Source: Emydura subglobosa (taxonomy: Eukaryota; Chordata; Testudines; Chelidae). Taken from it: DNA of 64,000 nt. Positions 21,156 to 33,425 of the stretch are shown one piece after another. The position numbers were made by a program, and so were the translations under genes. The notes under the pieces are model-generated. The model did not search any database and was not told where the DNA came from. It saw only the letters and a program-made list of their open reading frames with translations. The stretch's first letter is position 1; the number at the start of each line of letters is the position of its first letter. The DNA lies in assembly GCA_007922225.1 (NCBI GenBank), contig ML679956.1, positions 15,907,049 to 15,971,048 on the forward strand, in the 5' to 3' direction.

Positions 21156-22379
21156 TGAAGGGCATTAGAAAGACAACATTTGCCAGTCATTACAAGATAG
21201 TTATCACAGGTACATTTTTAAGACTGGTGAGGGAGAAATAGGAAACTGTGGTCATCTCAGATGTCACTGTGTGATAACTGTTGACAAACGGTCAGTTTTA
21301 AAATGGTGGCCTGACCACTCTATTCCTGTTATTCCACTAATTCTGACGTATGCAGCTACAGCCTCCCCCAACTCCCAGTGAAGCAAATAAGAGTGCTATC
21401 ATTTATTTCAGTGGGAACTGGTTCAGGCCATTACAGAATATGAATACATGACTAATACTGTGCACTTTTGTACAAGATTAAAAAGGAAAATGCTGGGTCA
21501 TCAAGTCCAGGCAAGAGTCTCTTTTAACTTTGTTTGTCTCTAATGGTCCCAGAAACATATTATAAATGGAGTTGGAAGCCAATCCCGCAAATCAATAACC
21601 AATAATAGCTTTAAAATTACTAATGTTCTAAATTCTGAATCTTATAATTATGTTTTATAATGATTAGATACCAGGGGGCAAGTTCTGTCTATACATGTAC
21701 GTTCCTCCATCTGACGTGACTTAATGAGAGTTTGGCCCATATGGAGTAACTGCATGAAACACTGTTTGTATATGCCCTCTGTGTATGCATAATTTTAATT
21801 GTGTTCATTCTTTTCCTGCACCTTAGTATTGGCATGGACCGCTATCTGCCTCATTGGTACTATATTACTTCAAAAAAGAAAGAGGGGAAGATGACAGGTT
21901 GATGTACAGCATCTTGGAAGGACTGTTATTAATAATCCCACATATGAATATTGAATGGGATCATATTTGGATATTGCAATGCATTAATCACTAATGTTAC
22001 TACAGTGGAGCATTAACAGCACCAGAATTTTGCATTATACAGGGCTTTTTTTAAATGTCTGTTTTATTCTGGCTTAAATATGTTTTGGAGATAAGTAATG
22101 GAAATTGTAAATATTCTTTCCTAAACTACATTTGAGTCTCAAAATCATAGGCTCCAAAATTATAGTTTTTTAAAAAAATATTTTTTTTTTTTTTAATATT
22201 TCAAGATAGGATATCACCTCTTTTGGAACACTTTAGGAACACTTATAAATGAAATGTCATGAAAATTCACACAGATTAAGAATTATTTATTCCCTGATTA
22301 AATATTTTTTGCTGGGAAAAAGACACACAAACAAAATACATGTTTACATATATATAGTATTACATACTCTACTTTCTCA
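21156..22379. other. No gene seen; T tract
   Basis: AT-rich. A run of 14 T lies at 22181-22194. At 21670-21745 'gggcaagttctgtc' and 'gagagtttggccc' look like a scrap of a palindromic repeat. Confidence 0.4.
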
Positions 22380-22485
22380 GTGTAATGAACCAGGGTCACG
22401 ACGCATAGGGATACCAACGTCATCAGCACGGATCAAATCGAAGGCTTCAGTGCCAAAACACAGGACTCTACCACTGGAGCACATT
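22380..22485 (-). mobile_element. tRNA-derived SINE, minus strand
   Basis: On the minus strand an A-box-like 'gctccagtggtagag' (22466-22480) is followed by a B-box-like 'cttcgatttgatcc' (22430-22443), at a tRNA-like distance, then a tail ending 'gaccctggttcattaca'. It could not be folded by eye into a sound cloverleaf, so a SINE head is preferred to a tRNA gene. Confidence 0.6.
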
Positions 22486-22564
22486 TAGCATTGAGACAGC
22501 AGACGTCTCTGATGGCAGTCCCAAATGGCTATAATAACCTGCTACGTAATTTACAAGTAAAGGA

Positions 22565-22645
22565 GCCCAAATGGTAGGGTGCTTGTGCTTTTGATGCTTA
22601 AGATCCTAAATTCAATCCCCAATGATGACTATGGGTCATTACAAT
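22565..22645 (+). mobile_element. tRNA-derived SINE, plus strand
   Basis: A-box-like 'tggtagggtgct' and B-box-like 'aaattcaatccccaatgatg', then 'gggtcattaca'. It ends like the minus-strand copy at 22380-22485, and the two are arranged head to head about 80 bases apart. Confidence 0.55.
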
Positions 22646-23867
22646 TAGTTATCTCAAAAACATTATTCTCCAAAGTGTTTGCTTTTTCTTGTTTACATGA
22701 TTGATAATGCCAATGCACATGTGCATGCGCTGTAGCCAGCAGTAAGAGGCAGATCTTCAGTTGGTATAAATTGCCACAGCAGTGGAACTGACAGTTTACA
22801 CCAGCTGAGAATCTGCATTTATGCAGATTTCTGTGATATTTGAAACACTGCAACTTACATTTGCCGTAATAGAGAGAGACAAAAGAATTTGTTCAGAAGT
22901 CAATTTTACTTTTCAACTTCATTGTAGCACAAATAAAATGTATGAAACAAAATGAACAACAGAAGAGTGACAGTGGATTCTTTTTGCCAAGGAGTAATTC
23001 AGAGGTGCAGTTCTTTAGTTTCGTTCCATGAAAATAAAGCCAACTTTTGGTTCTGTACAGTTGTCTGATAAAAAACTCCAGTATTTCTATCCTACTGACT
23101 ACAGATTTACACAGCTACTCTGAAATATTCTACTAAAATCCCACTTGTGAACAGTGTTGAATTCAAATGAGATTAAAATGAACTGAACTATCACATTGCA
23201 ACAAATTACTTACTCTGAATTATTTTAATTTTTCATCTACTGCTACTGAAAATTCTGCTCTTCTCATTAGTGTGTGTTTGTATATATAATAAACTTTCTG
23301 ATTTCTCATATACACTACCTGCTTTCAGGTAGTTTTCCTCATATTTTAGTAAATGAAGAAAATCCATATACAACAACTTGCCTTATGAGATTTGTCATTT
23401 TGTTTTATTAGAAGACAGAATGCTCGGGTTCTTAAAGATGAAAGTAAAGCATTGGTTTTTCAGAGCATAAGCCTCAGAAGCTTTCACTCTCATGTCACAT
23501 CTAATATATCCAACAGCAGAGTTTTAGGGTGGGGAGGTCAGAGTGTAAAGGCTCTAAATCAGAGATCTAATTTATGGACATTTCTGAAAGTCTGTCACAA
23601 AAATACTTCATCTGATCAGATCAAATATCATGTGACTTTGTACTTTTATTTTCATAGTGAGGACACAAATGCACTTACAACATTAGGCCCCCATCCTGCA
23701 CTGATCTCCATTCAGGAGAATCCTGTGTCCATGTGGATCCCCACTGAAGTCTACCCACATGGAGCTTAGATCATGGCTGAAATTAGTAACAAAGAAGCAT
23801 GATAGTATTGGTAAGTGTTAACATGTCAATTGGTAAAGGTGGGGACTGATAGAGAGGTTAAATGATA
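22646..23867. other. No gene seen; one short repeat scrap
   Basis: At 23685-23770 'ggcccccatcctgcactgat', 'tgtggatccccactgaag' belongs to the dispersed small palindromic repeat type also seen at 34163-34300. The 125-codon frame at 23392-23769 runs into it and has no recognisable domain. Confidence 0.4.
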
Positions 23868-24118
23868 AGGGAGGCAGTGGAGACAGCATTGGCTACTAGC
23901 TTTAGCAGGGTACTGGAAAATAGGAGGCTTGGGTTCTATTGATTCTGCTATCACTTGCTGTGTAACCCATAAGTAATTCATCTTAGCTCTCTGAGCCTCA
24001 GTTTTCCCATCTGTAAAATGAGGGTAATGTTTATTATCTCTCTTACTGAGATCCTGTGATACAAATACTGATATTTGTAACATGCTACAAAACTGTAAAG
24101 TAAAGTATTATTCAAACT
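23868..24118 (+). mobile_element. MIR-type SINE
   Basis: 'aggaggcttgggttctattg' (B-box region), 'cacttgctgtgtaaccc', 'ctctgagcctcagttttccc', 'atctgtaaaatgagggtaat' and 'actgtaaagtaaagtattat' give head, core and tail in order. Confidence 0.85.
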
Positions 24119-26004
24119 TAAAAATATCTGGCTCCTGACCCTCAGTCCCATGCTGCCTCAAGCAAGACAAACACATAAATCTGCAAATACAAATATCAGG
24201 GCAAAAACTGATAGTCCACTATGTTCAATTGCCTGAAATTTCACAAAAACAAACCAAAATTCTAGGGGCGTAAAATCACACAAAACAAAAATGGTGAAAA
24301 GCTTCCTAGGAATTTCTGTGAAACATAACTTTTTCCAACTTCGCAGAGCTCTACAAGTGAGTGGTTGTGTGAAATATACTTTATTCCAGGATTTTAAATA
24401 ATTCAGACCACCTCCAACAAGATATTTAGAAATTGGGTCTATCCACAACTGATAGAACAAATATAAGCACTGTAACCATACAAACAAATAATTAACTAAA
24501 ATGTGTCTTGGGAATTTGCCTCAACCAACTGAGAAAACAGCAGTGAAGAAAGCAATATGGGAATGGAAGGAAACATGAAAATATTTTAACTGTTGCATCA
24601 ATAAGAAAATTGAGATTATTTTTATGGGGGAAACATTCTCCTGGTTGTCATCCCCTAGAAATTCAGTATATGTCTTTTTCCCACTGTCAGAAATAGTTAT
24701 TTTGGATCCATACAAGTGCACCCTTTTATTTAAAAGGTGCTGCAGAAAAGAACAGCAAATGCGGTATTCATATTCAAAAACAATACAAAATGTTACTACT
24801 TATTCATTCTGGGAATGATGCTAGCCCAGTATTATCAGACAGCTTGTTTAATTTAATAGGTTTTTTTCATTAATTTAGCCATTTTATTTATAGACTTCAT
24901 TATATTTTTTTAAAAAATCATCAAGGGAAGGAACTTTTTTTCTCCAAATTTTTAAGTTAAAAATGTACCTACAACAACTGCAAATAATTTGTAGGGATCC
25001 ATCTGACAAAACCTGGGGGACTTTTAGGAAAGGACTGAAAAGTGAACCTGGCTTAATATTTACACTTAATTATCTCACACTACCATGGTACTTTTGTCTT
25101 CAAGTCTGTTTGCTTAATACTCCTATCTTCTCTCTCCACCCCCAAAAGAAGCAATTGATGCTATATTTATGGGGAGCAACACTGACATCCAGTGGCCAAG
25201 TTGGGCTAACCCAAAAATGTGTATTTTCCCTGCATATGCCTCAATTTACGGGTACCCAATCCATGGTCTATGAAAACTTTGGTGGTCTCATGAGCACTTA
25301 ATGTAGATCTACAGAGATCTGCCAGGCCACATTGTGACAGCTGCTCCTAAAATGTCAACTTCTTGCATTAAAGGCAGCTAAAAAGAGATGGTTTCCTCAC
25401 ACTGCTTTTCCATATAGATGTTCTCTGTAGATACCACCAGCATGCTATATGGGACTGAGGGGGCTCTACACAATCACAGATGAGAGGAGCGGTGATCCAT
25501 CAGCTAATGTCTCACTCTTAGGATGTAATAAAAGGTTAGAGAATCCCTCTCCAAGAGAATATATTCAGTATTTCTTTTCCCACTTCCAGGTGGCACTCAT
25601 AATTTAAGGAAGTTTCAGCCACATACCAGGTGTGAAGTATTTCTTTTTACCAACTATTCCACCAATACCACAAAAGCTACTCAGATCTCTGTCACCAAAT
25701 TAATATATCTGTCATCTGGTGCTATGATTCAGGGGAAAAAAAGGCCAATCAGCAGTCTTTTCCTCAAAAGTTAGTTTTTTATAACAAGAAAGCAAAATAA
25801 ATTAGCAGGGTCAGAAAGTTAAAACCAAACAACTCCCCAGTTTGGAATTAAATCCTGTCCAGTAATCCCTCGGTGTGAAGTCCTAACTGTCCACGGCATT
25901 GCCCTCCCAAGCAACCATTCTTACAGCCCTTTTCCTGAGCACCTGTGTAATAGAGAAAGCAGCAGTAACAATAATGATTCAAAAACTTTGCAAGCTGTCA
26001 GTGT
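24119..26004. other. No gene seen
   Basis: AT-rich. Frames at 24158-24487 (minus), 24521-24721 (minus), 24624-24818 (plus) and 24963-25301 (plus) show no domain and are taken as chance. Confidence 0.4.
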
Positions 26005-26205
26005 GACTAGTCAGATAGGGCACTGGACTAGCACTTTGGAAATCTGGCTTCTGTTCAGATGACCTGCTAGGTGACTTTGACCACACCTCGATGTATGAAT
26101 GTACCCATCTGTAAAATGGGGAGAATATCATGAAGTCCTTTGTACAACACTTTGGCACCTATGGATGGAAAGCATTGTATAAGACCTTGGTATTGTTACC
26201 TTCAC
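26005..26205 (+). mobile_element. MIR-type SINE
   Basis: 'agatagggcactggactagc', 'ggaaatctggcttctgttc', 'gctaggtgactttgacc', 'cccatctgtaaaatggggag' and a tail 'aaagcattgtataagacc' with 'ggtattgtta'. Confidence 0.8.
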
Positions 26206-28198
26206 TAAATTGATACCCTCCAAAAGAAAATCCATCAATCAGCAAAGTAAAAACCTTCCTCTCGTCCCATTTCATCCCCCAAACCACTCAATCCTCCAGG
26301 AAGCCTGTTACATGTAGAGAGGCATGCAAAGATCAGTAAGTATATGAGGGAACAAAGGATTTAAGTAGCACTATTCCTCCCTTCCCTAAATACACAAAAG
26401 CTCTCTGAGCCTCAAAATCATGTGGCAGGTGGATCCCTATGGTCTTGACTGGTGTATTGGATGGGCAAAAGAGTCAAAGAGCAGTCATTCTACCTGGCAA
26501 TAATCCCGGGGAATTATTGCTGGCCATGAAAACAGTAACTTTTCAATTGCCTGAGATAATTATTGGTACCTGAGGTTAGGTATAGGGAAATTCAGATAAT
26601 ACTTGCAAAGTTTTGCAATTAGATAACATTAAGAGCAGCCATTGTAACCCACAAGCGCTCAAAGCTCCTCAGTGGTTCTGTAGTTTGACTAGATGACTAA
26701 ATGAGATGTTTCCCATATGTTTTATTTAACAATATCATCATCTTACATTTACTGTATACACTTTGACTCTCAAGGAACCTACAATGCATATACTTAAACC
26801 CTGACTTCACTCTGTCTGGGGAGGCCTAGATACCATGGAATTGATAGTTTCACTGCACAGGGGAAGCAGGCCTCCTAGTACTCATGTGCTCCTAGCAACT
26901 CAGGTTCTTTAACCCTAGTCTCTATCACTGGTTCACTGCCGACTTGGAAGGAATTGCCTATAATACTTTTGTCATATCACAGATAGTCCTTGGAGGTCTC
27001 CTGTCCAGCTTCAGCCTTGCTCAATTTGTGAAATAGGACCTGCTCACAGGCTGAGATGGTGTGGTTTGTGCTCGGGAAGTCCTGGTGGAATTCTTGAAGG
27101 ATGTAATTCAACAGCTATCTATCCACCTTCACATGATTGTGTAAAAGTGGAATAAACACAATTTGAAAATACCATTCATGCTTTGTTCATTTTTTACTTT
27201 AAGCAGAAAATGGCATTCTTGACTATATGCACTAGCCCTGCACTCAAAAAAGAGAGACCCCTGTAGAGTGTGAAATGATACTGGGGAATACATTTTCCTC
27301 AACATACTGTATATTTCTCATTTAGCAGAGGCAATTTTGTTCTCTTTTTAACAAAGTTATGTGGTACCTTACTGCAGTTCCTTTTTATCTTATACTATTT
27401 GTTAAACAAGCTGAGCACCAAAAACATCGAAGAACAAATAATATTCATTAATATTAATAAAAATAATCTGGTCATAAAGAAATTAGTGCTACTACAGAGC
27501 ATGTTATAAAAATATGACATGCTTCCTACTGCTCAGAATTTCATATTTATTCATGAATGTGAACCATATTTTCTATAAACATCCTATTAAACATGGAATC
27601 TAATACTTTTGCACCTAAGGAAGGGCTAAAAAACTTTCAATGCTTCAGCCCACCCATTCTGTGGCCTGAATAAGCAATATTCAACAGCTCTTGCTAGTAA
27701 ATACTCCATTGAATAGTACATTTTCTTCTGGAAAAAATGTACTCATAGTGAGTAGTGCTTATTTCAATTCAAATCAGCAATTTGTTTTATTAAATATGTC
27801 ATGAATCAACATACAAGTGAATGGTCTTATTTTTTACAACACGGAAACTGGTTCCAAAATTGCCATTGTACCCTTCATTAACCTGATTCGTTCATCCACG
27901 ATGGGCATAAATTGGTCAGATGATTATTACTGATAGGACTAAGAGTTTCTGCCTTCCATCATCATTCAAAATTGCATTTGGAAAAACAAACTATGAGCAT
28001 CTTGGTAAAGAGTGGATAAAAAAACTTCAACCAAGGTTTAGTTAACTTTTTAAAAATGATAATCGATTAAGTTGTTTTCAGTCTCTGGTTCTTGTAGAAA
28101 CTGATCACAGGTTAATCACAGTTCCCACACAGCAAACCTAAACTGACCTGTGAGGCATTGCTATGTCAGAAGTCACCAGATGGCACTGTTACACACAG
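26206..28198. other. No gene seen
   Basis: AT-rich sequence without a recognised repeat family or long open frame. Confidence 0.4.
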
Positions 28199-28500
28199 GG
28201 TACATGTCTACACTTCAAGCTGGAAATGTACATTCCAGCTCAGAGAGACATACCTATGCTAGTTCTGATCAAATTAGTGTGATAAAAATAGAGTGTACCC
28301 ATGGCAGCGTGGGTGGTACAAGGGGATAGCTCTCCTGAGTACATACTTAGCATCTTGTACGAGTACATACTCCAGGCAGCTAGCCCCACCCACCATTAGC
28401 GTCACAGCAGCCAGCTACACTCTATTTTTAGCAAGCTGGCTTGATCAAAGTTGGCATGTATGCCTCCTCAAGATGGAATTTACACCTCTACACAGCCATT
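28199..28500. mobile_element. Palindromic MITE ('tgtctacact' family)
   Basis: The element opens 'gggtacatgtctacacttc'. The inner arms are long imperfect inverted repeats: 'tgtacattccagctcagaga' and 'gataaaaatagagtgta' on the left face the reverse complements of 'gaggaggcatac..' counterparts, 'tacactctatttttagcaag' and 'cctcaagatggaatttaca', on the right. The centre is near 28355. Arms are about 120-130 bases. There is no coding capacity; the 74-codon frame at 28293-28517 is a by-product. Likely hAT-type by family memory; superfamily not proven, no clean target duplication seen. Confidence 0.8.
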
Positions 28501-30639
28501 GCATTTCAAATTCTTAGTCTTAGCATGTGCAGTCTTTGAAGAACTGCTGTATTGTTAGCTTTGTGATGCATATTCTTGGGGGGAACTGTTGCAAACAGCT
28601 GGAGAGTTTGCTTTCTGGTGTAAACAAACAAGTTGCACTAATAAAATACCCTTGTCTCTGTGTCACTAATTTCTCCTCCAACAAGAAACCATCCTATAAG
28701 GCCCTGACATTTGCTGCCAGATCTGCAGAAGGCCAAAAGTATGGAAAAGACATAGCACGAGTCCTTGGTTTTTATGAAGTCCCCAAATCAATTCATGACT
28801 ATAGGGGGCAGTGCTGCTCGTACTACTCTTTTAGGCCCAGATCCGGCAAAGTGATTAAGGGGAGGCTTAACTTTTGACCTATCCTTAAATCCCATTCACT
28901 TTAGAGGGATTTAAGATTGTGACAGAAGTACTTTGCTAAACTGGGGTCAAATTAGCGTGCCTAATGTGGATCAAAATGCCTAACTTTAGGTTCAAATTTG
29001 AACATTTTATTTCTTACTACTAATATTATTTGTATTGTTATAATAAAAAAAATCTGGATTTTGCCCTTAATTTGACTGAAAGACTCACTATTGTTATTGA
29101 TTTATGAATGATGAACCTTTAAAAAAACTCTGTTATTTTTAGCTTTGTAGTCACATATCAAACTTTTAAAATATGCGGCTGCAGATTTAAAAGACCTGAA
29201 CATTTAGCAGTAGTGCACCAAAAGTTTTAAAGCATAATTCCAGATGCAAGTTCAAAGATTTACTGAGAAAATTTTTAAATATGTCAGGGTTTTCATCAGA
29301 CATTTTTAAAGCATTAAATTTGGACTTAAAAGATCATTTACTCATTTAACATTTTTGTGTCTTGGGATTCAGTTTCATTCATCTCATTATGTTGAAATCT
29401 GTCATACTGATTCAAAAATGGAAATATCTTCTATCTGAAAACTGAAAGGGATAAGGGAGGGGCATTCAGAGGTGTAATGGAGCATTTGATCAACTACTAT
29501 CCCAACTTCTACACTGAAAAGGAGCTCTGCATTATATTAGAATCCCAATTAGAGCCAGATTCTACAAACATTTGCTATTGGGTAAAAGCGCTATGCCTGG
29601 TAATGGTGTTTGAAGGATCAGGCCCTTCAGTTTTCAAACTTACCCCAAAATAATAATGAAAAATCCAAACCAATACATTTTAAGATCACTGCACCAAATT
29701 AAAGTGATCCATAAGAGGAGGCGATTTATTTTTTGTGTAATTACTGATTTTTTTTTAATGATTAAATTATATACGGCAAAAATGAAGTACCTTAATTTGC
29801 CTTATATGTTGTTAAAAGTCAAATGAATACATAAAAATGTGGTGATTTTTTTCTTCTGTCTATCTGAGAAACTAGAAACTATTCCTTAAAATCAAAGAGA
29901 GATTTCCTGTCAGCTTCTATGAAATTCTCTCTCTCTCTCCCTCGACTCCAGTGAGAGAAACCATCTGAGTTAAATTCCGACACCAAGTGTTTAAAGTTTA
30001 TATCAATATACACGTGGGACAAAAGTAATTTACTCAGTGAAGGAAGACCCCCCTGCTACATTCAATCATGTTCAAGTACATGGGAAAGTGCCCTTATGGG
30101 CTTTTTTTTTTTTTTTTTTTTAACTAAACTATTGAAAACAATTTTCTTCTCATAAAAACACTTTAAATCCAAAGTCTAATTAACCTGCTCAAATACAGCA
30201 TAGTGGGTGAACAGATTTACTAAGCTCACTAAGTTTTGCACTTAGCATTTTAGTGAAGGTGGACCCTTTCATGATTACATAACGTGTTTTCACATTAGAA
30301 GATTATTTTTTTAAACTCCCAGCAGATTGGCACTGACTTGGGAAAAGGGCAAACCATATGAAAGAAATAGTTGATACTCAACAAAATCTTTTCCTCATGT
30401 ACAAAGAAATATTTTCTCTTCCCCACAATCCAAAGGGAAGCCAAGCAATAGTGTAAAATAGCATAGCACACGTGATTAAGGACACTGTCAGGTTAAAAAT
30501 CATAGGCCAAACTCTTCTCTCAGATATACCAGGGCAATCCAGTTAACTTCAGTGCATGATTCCTAGATACAGTCCATAAAAATGCTTCAATTTTACAGAA
30601 TATCTATTGTAGTAGAGTTCATTCTCTGAATTAAGATGT
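28501..30639. other. No gene supported; T20 tract
   Basis: A 116-codon frame at 28527-28877 has no recognised domain. At 28830-28990 'ggcccagatccggcaaagtg' and 'cctaactttaggttc' are dispersed-repeat scraps, as is 29533-29625 ('agagccagattctacaaa' ... 'aaggatcaggccc'). A run of 20 T at 30102-30121 could be the tail of a minus-strand retrocopy, but the adjoining sequence shows nothing recognisable. Confidence 0.4.
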
Positions 30640-31180
30640 TGTGTACCTCCGATGAACATTCTTTATCTAACAAGGACATCCACATACCATCCACACTGTG
30701 AGATGCAGAGATGCTGGATTTGGATACAGGACTAGACCATGATTCTGTGATATCAACTCAGTGGAACTAACAAACAAAATTGGCAAGGCCAGGCAGGCGC
30801 TAGTTGTACACACCTCCTCTTTGTCTGATCTTCCTTAATACTTAATACCTTTGGAATTAATGCAAAGGAAGGGAAAGCACATATCAGATGGTCAGAACAA
30901 CAGATCATGAAATGGCCTCCTATGGATCCTGGACTCTTTCTTGCTCAAGAGCAAAATATTGGACACTTATTCCTCTGATCTGAAGCAAGCAAATCTATTG
31001 AGTGAACCCCCAGTCTTGGAAGATTTGATTCAATAATGAGTTCTTTAGCTCCCATCCATGGGATAAGGTCACCTTTCTGCTCAAAGAGTATGCCAAACCC
31101 TTGTTTTCCTTGGAAGAAGAACAGCTGTCAGAATTATGTGATTCCAAATGCCCCACTTTCACAGATCTTTGACTTTCTAA
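30640..31180 (-). pseudogene. DIRS pol segment after RNase H, copy 1
   Basis: On the minus strand scattered segments such as GGSLNRFACFRSEE, SRARKSPGSIGGHFMI and SQNHGLVLYPNPASLHLTVW occur in the order expected after RNase H in DIRS pol proteins, spread over different frames. Stops and shifts are numerous. The element stops at about 30640, before the recombinase. Confidence 0.6.
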
Positions 31181-31339
31181 TGTAGACCATCTGATCTTGC
31201 ACCTTGCTGTTTTAGTAGTAGTATAATCCTGTGGAGTTTCCCTAAGAAGTTAATCAGTGGTCGAAAAGCCTTGCAAGCTAGACTTATTGACTTTAGTTCT
31301 AGTACCATTTACGTGTAACCTAGATTCTTAACTGCACCA

Positions 31340-31620
31340 AAGGCCGTGAATCTAAACATGATCTGCATGAGTTCCCCAACCTTTCTTGGATGCATTGTCA
31401 TCAGAATTCTGGATGATGCCAAAAATGTGAGCAGCATTCCTGCACATACATTTCCTTTTATTGTCCATCATGTTATAGATGATAGAATCTGCCTTGGAAT
31501 TGTCACCCTCAATGACAAATTGTGACTCTCTGGTTTGTAGATAGATTTGATCCCATTTTTTAAGAGGCCTGAGGTGTAATCTGGCAAATGGAGTCATAAA
31601 GAAACATGATGCCATATGTC
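31340..31620 (-). pseudogene. DIRS RNase H start, copy 1
   Basis: Frame 31352-31615 (87 codons). Near its C-terminal end it reads DDNASKKGWGTHADH, resembling the 'TDAS..GWGAH' start of the RNase H domain that follows RT in DIRS elements; upstream residues LHLRPLKKW resemble the RT-RNase H connector. The first catalytic Asp appears retained in the DNAS box, but the frame ends shortly after. Confidence 0.65.
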
Positions 31621-31884
31621 CTAGAAGCTTGAGGTATGCCTTGACTGATATGTGAGGATAATCATGAAGATGACAGATCAGTTGTTTTATTCTTTGAGAT
31701 CTGTCCCATGGCAGGAAAGTTCTCGTTGCTACAGAGTTCAGTAGAGCACCAATAAATTCTATCGATTGGAACAGAATCAGATTTGACTGAACTAAAACTT
31801 CATATCTAAAGAATCATTTCCTAGATATGAAAACAGTAGATTCACCTTTCTTGCAGCTATGATCACCTTTTCTCACAATTTCCT

Positions 31885-32310
31885 CTTATAAGCCAGTTGT
31901 CTAGATAAAGGGAAAACATGTAATCCCTGTCTGCACAGATGAGCCACTATTACTGATCGCCATTTGGTGAATACCCTTGGGGCCAATGAAATTCCAAAGG
32001 GAAATACTCTAAACTGGTAATGCTTTCCTAAAGCCACAAATCAAATGTATTTCTTGTGTGTGAGATGAATTGGCACATGCAAGTAAGCATCCTGTAAATC
32101 AAGGGTAATGAACCAATCTATGAGATCTAGTGCGGGAATAATCAAAGAGAGTGTTACCATATCAAATCTGGCACATCAAATGTATCTGTGTAGATTCCTG
32201 AATGTAAGATTGGACACAAACATCCTGTGAGGAAGTAAGGGGAAATCCTTGAGGGACCAGCTCTATTGCTCTTAAATTGACAAAATCATCTCTCTCTTGA
32301 TGCATTACAT
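31885..32310 (-). pseudogene. DIRS reverse transcriptase remnant, copy 1
   Basis: The minus-strand translation includes DLQDAYLHVPIH (about 32068-32103), an aromatic/basic stretch, YQFRVFPFGISLAPRVFTKW (about 31970-32030) and a hydrophobic RQGLHVFP (about 31905-31930). The first is RT motif A with its catalytic Asp; the second is the motif-B region of DIRS/Ty3-like RTs. The segment that should hold the catalytic YLDDW box is eroded (reads as FPLSRQL). An in-frame stop interrupts it. No single open frame longer than 60 codons covers it, which is why it is easily missed. Confidence 0.8.
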
Positions 32311-32379
32311 TCTGAAGTCACTGTAACCAAGGTAGCCCACGAGTCCTTTACCGGATCTAAAATTTCCTATTTAATAGGC

Positions 32380-33000
32380 AGAATTACTCTATTATGAGAT
32401 TCTGGTTGAAGAATATCAAGCAGTGTATATGCTTCTCCTGTACCATTTCTAATAGAACTTCCAGTGTGTGTGTCATGCATTTCAATAATTTCCTGAAGAA
32501 TTTAAAATTATCCATTGATGCAGGTATAGGAGATTGGACATCCTCAGTAGGAGAGGAAGGAGAACTATATGGAAGACCAGATGAATCTTTTTGATGAGCT
32601 GGCACCTCTTCATCACTTGGGTCCTGATGTTCCTGTTTCCCCAATCCTGACAGAAGAATGATGAGACATCTGAGAACCTGCATCTGGATATTTACCAGGA
32701 TTCCACAAGTCTTGCCCTGGAAATTGTGGATACTTAGGCCCTGGCGGCCAATATGGCCAACTTTGCGGACCAAAGGGATAAACGTTATTTGTCCAATCTG
32801 AAGAAACACAAGGAGAGAAATATGTTCCTTTAAAGTTGTCTTCAGTAGTTTTCTTTCCTTTCTGTTGACTTATTCTCTCTTTAGGTAGAGGGCACCTGAT
32901 AGACCCTGATGAGGAGTCCAAGTGAGAAGACAATCCTTCCAGAGCTGAGGAAATCTCTAGTGACTTTAAAACTTGATAAGGGATTCTATTGTCATCTCCA
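32380..33000 (-). pseudogene. DIRS gag remnant, copy 1
   Basis: Two overlapping minus-strand frames carry it: 32613-32933 (WPYWPPGPKYPQ, proline/tryptophan-rich, near residues 59-70) and 32384-32809 (an acidic SDEE segment, then a Ser/Pro-rich stretch, then an amphipathic segment ending MVQEKHIHCLIFF). The relation of the two frames points to a frameshift near 32620-32800. The tripartite pattern, Pro-rich, acidic Ser-rich, then helical 'v.e...dll' tail, is that of DIRS gag-like proteins. No nucleic-acid binding knuckle is seen. Confidence is moderate because gag is poorly conserved; the neighbouring RT supports it. Confidence 0.6.
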
Positions 33001-33425
33001 CTGTCACACTGATAAAAAGAGACTTATTACAGGTAAACAAGCACCTTCCTGAGGAGGAGATTTTGATGGAATCAAAATGGGAGACACCTACGATAATGGA
33101 GACTCAGGCTCTGGAGTGATTCTGATGTCTGTGGAAGACAAACTAAATGGAAAAGTAACAACTAAAAACCAGTAACAATCACTAAAAATTAAGTACTATC
33201 CTAACTGCTCAGAAATAACTAGAACAGCTCATGATGTTCTAACTGTTCTGCCCAGGGCAGTCTGAAGGAACTGAGTGGGGTTGCTGCGCTCTTTAGGCTC
33301 TCAGGATGTAGGGGGAATGAGAAGAGGAAAAGCACATGCACTGGCCAACTCTAGTGAAAACATTCTGATCTGCTGCCATGGGGCACCGGCACCCCCAGAG
33401 TGGGATATATATGTGCAGGGCTCAA
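33000..33425 (-). mobile_element. DIRS 5' region, copy 1
   Basis: Upstream of gag on the minus strand. Contains 'cactcagttccttcagac' (about 33257-33276), 'ttcctcttctcattccccc' and, at the outer end, 'cacatatatatcccactc'. The 'cagttccttc' word also occurs in the terminal region of copy 2 (about 45355), on the opposite strand of the element, as expected for inverted terminal sequences of DIRS. End position approximate. Confidence 0.55.

Larger units (their letters stand above)
30640..33425 (-). mobile_element. DIRS-type retrotransposon, copy 1 (5' region through RNase H and beyond)
   Basis: Reading from 33425 downward on the minus strand: a 5' region with a 'cactcagttccttc' word (about 33262), degenerate gag (33000-32380), reverse transcriptase (about 32310-31885), start of RNase H (31615-31340), then the pol segment after RNase H (about 31180-30640). 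The tyrosine recombinase and 3' terminus are absent, so the copy is truncated. Stops and frame changes are frequent. DIRS elements use a tyrosine recombinase rather than an integrase or endonuclease. The order of domains and several motifs support the call; the family name is from memory of such proteins, not a search. Confidence 0.8.

Noticed and set aside
22430..22480. Possible tRNA gene on the minus strand
   Set aside because: A- and B-box words are present but acceptor and anticodon stems do not pair by eye, and a similar sequence with the same tail lies nearby, so a SINE is more likely.
28527..28877. 116-codon open frame on the plus strand
   Set aside because: No recognisable family; its 3' end enters a dispersed repeat scrap ('ggcccagatccggcaaa').
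30102..30121. T20 tract as poly-A tail of a processed pseudogene
   Set aside because: Sequence upstream on the minus strand shows no recognisable gene or flanking target duplication.
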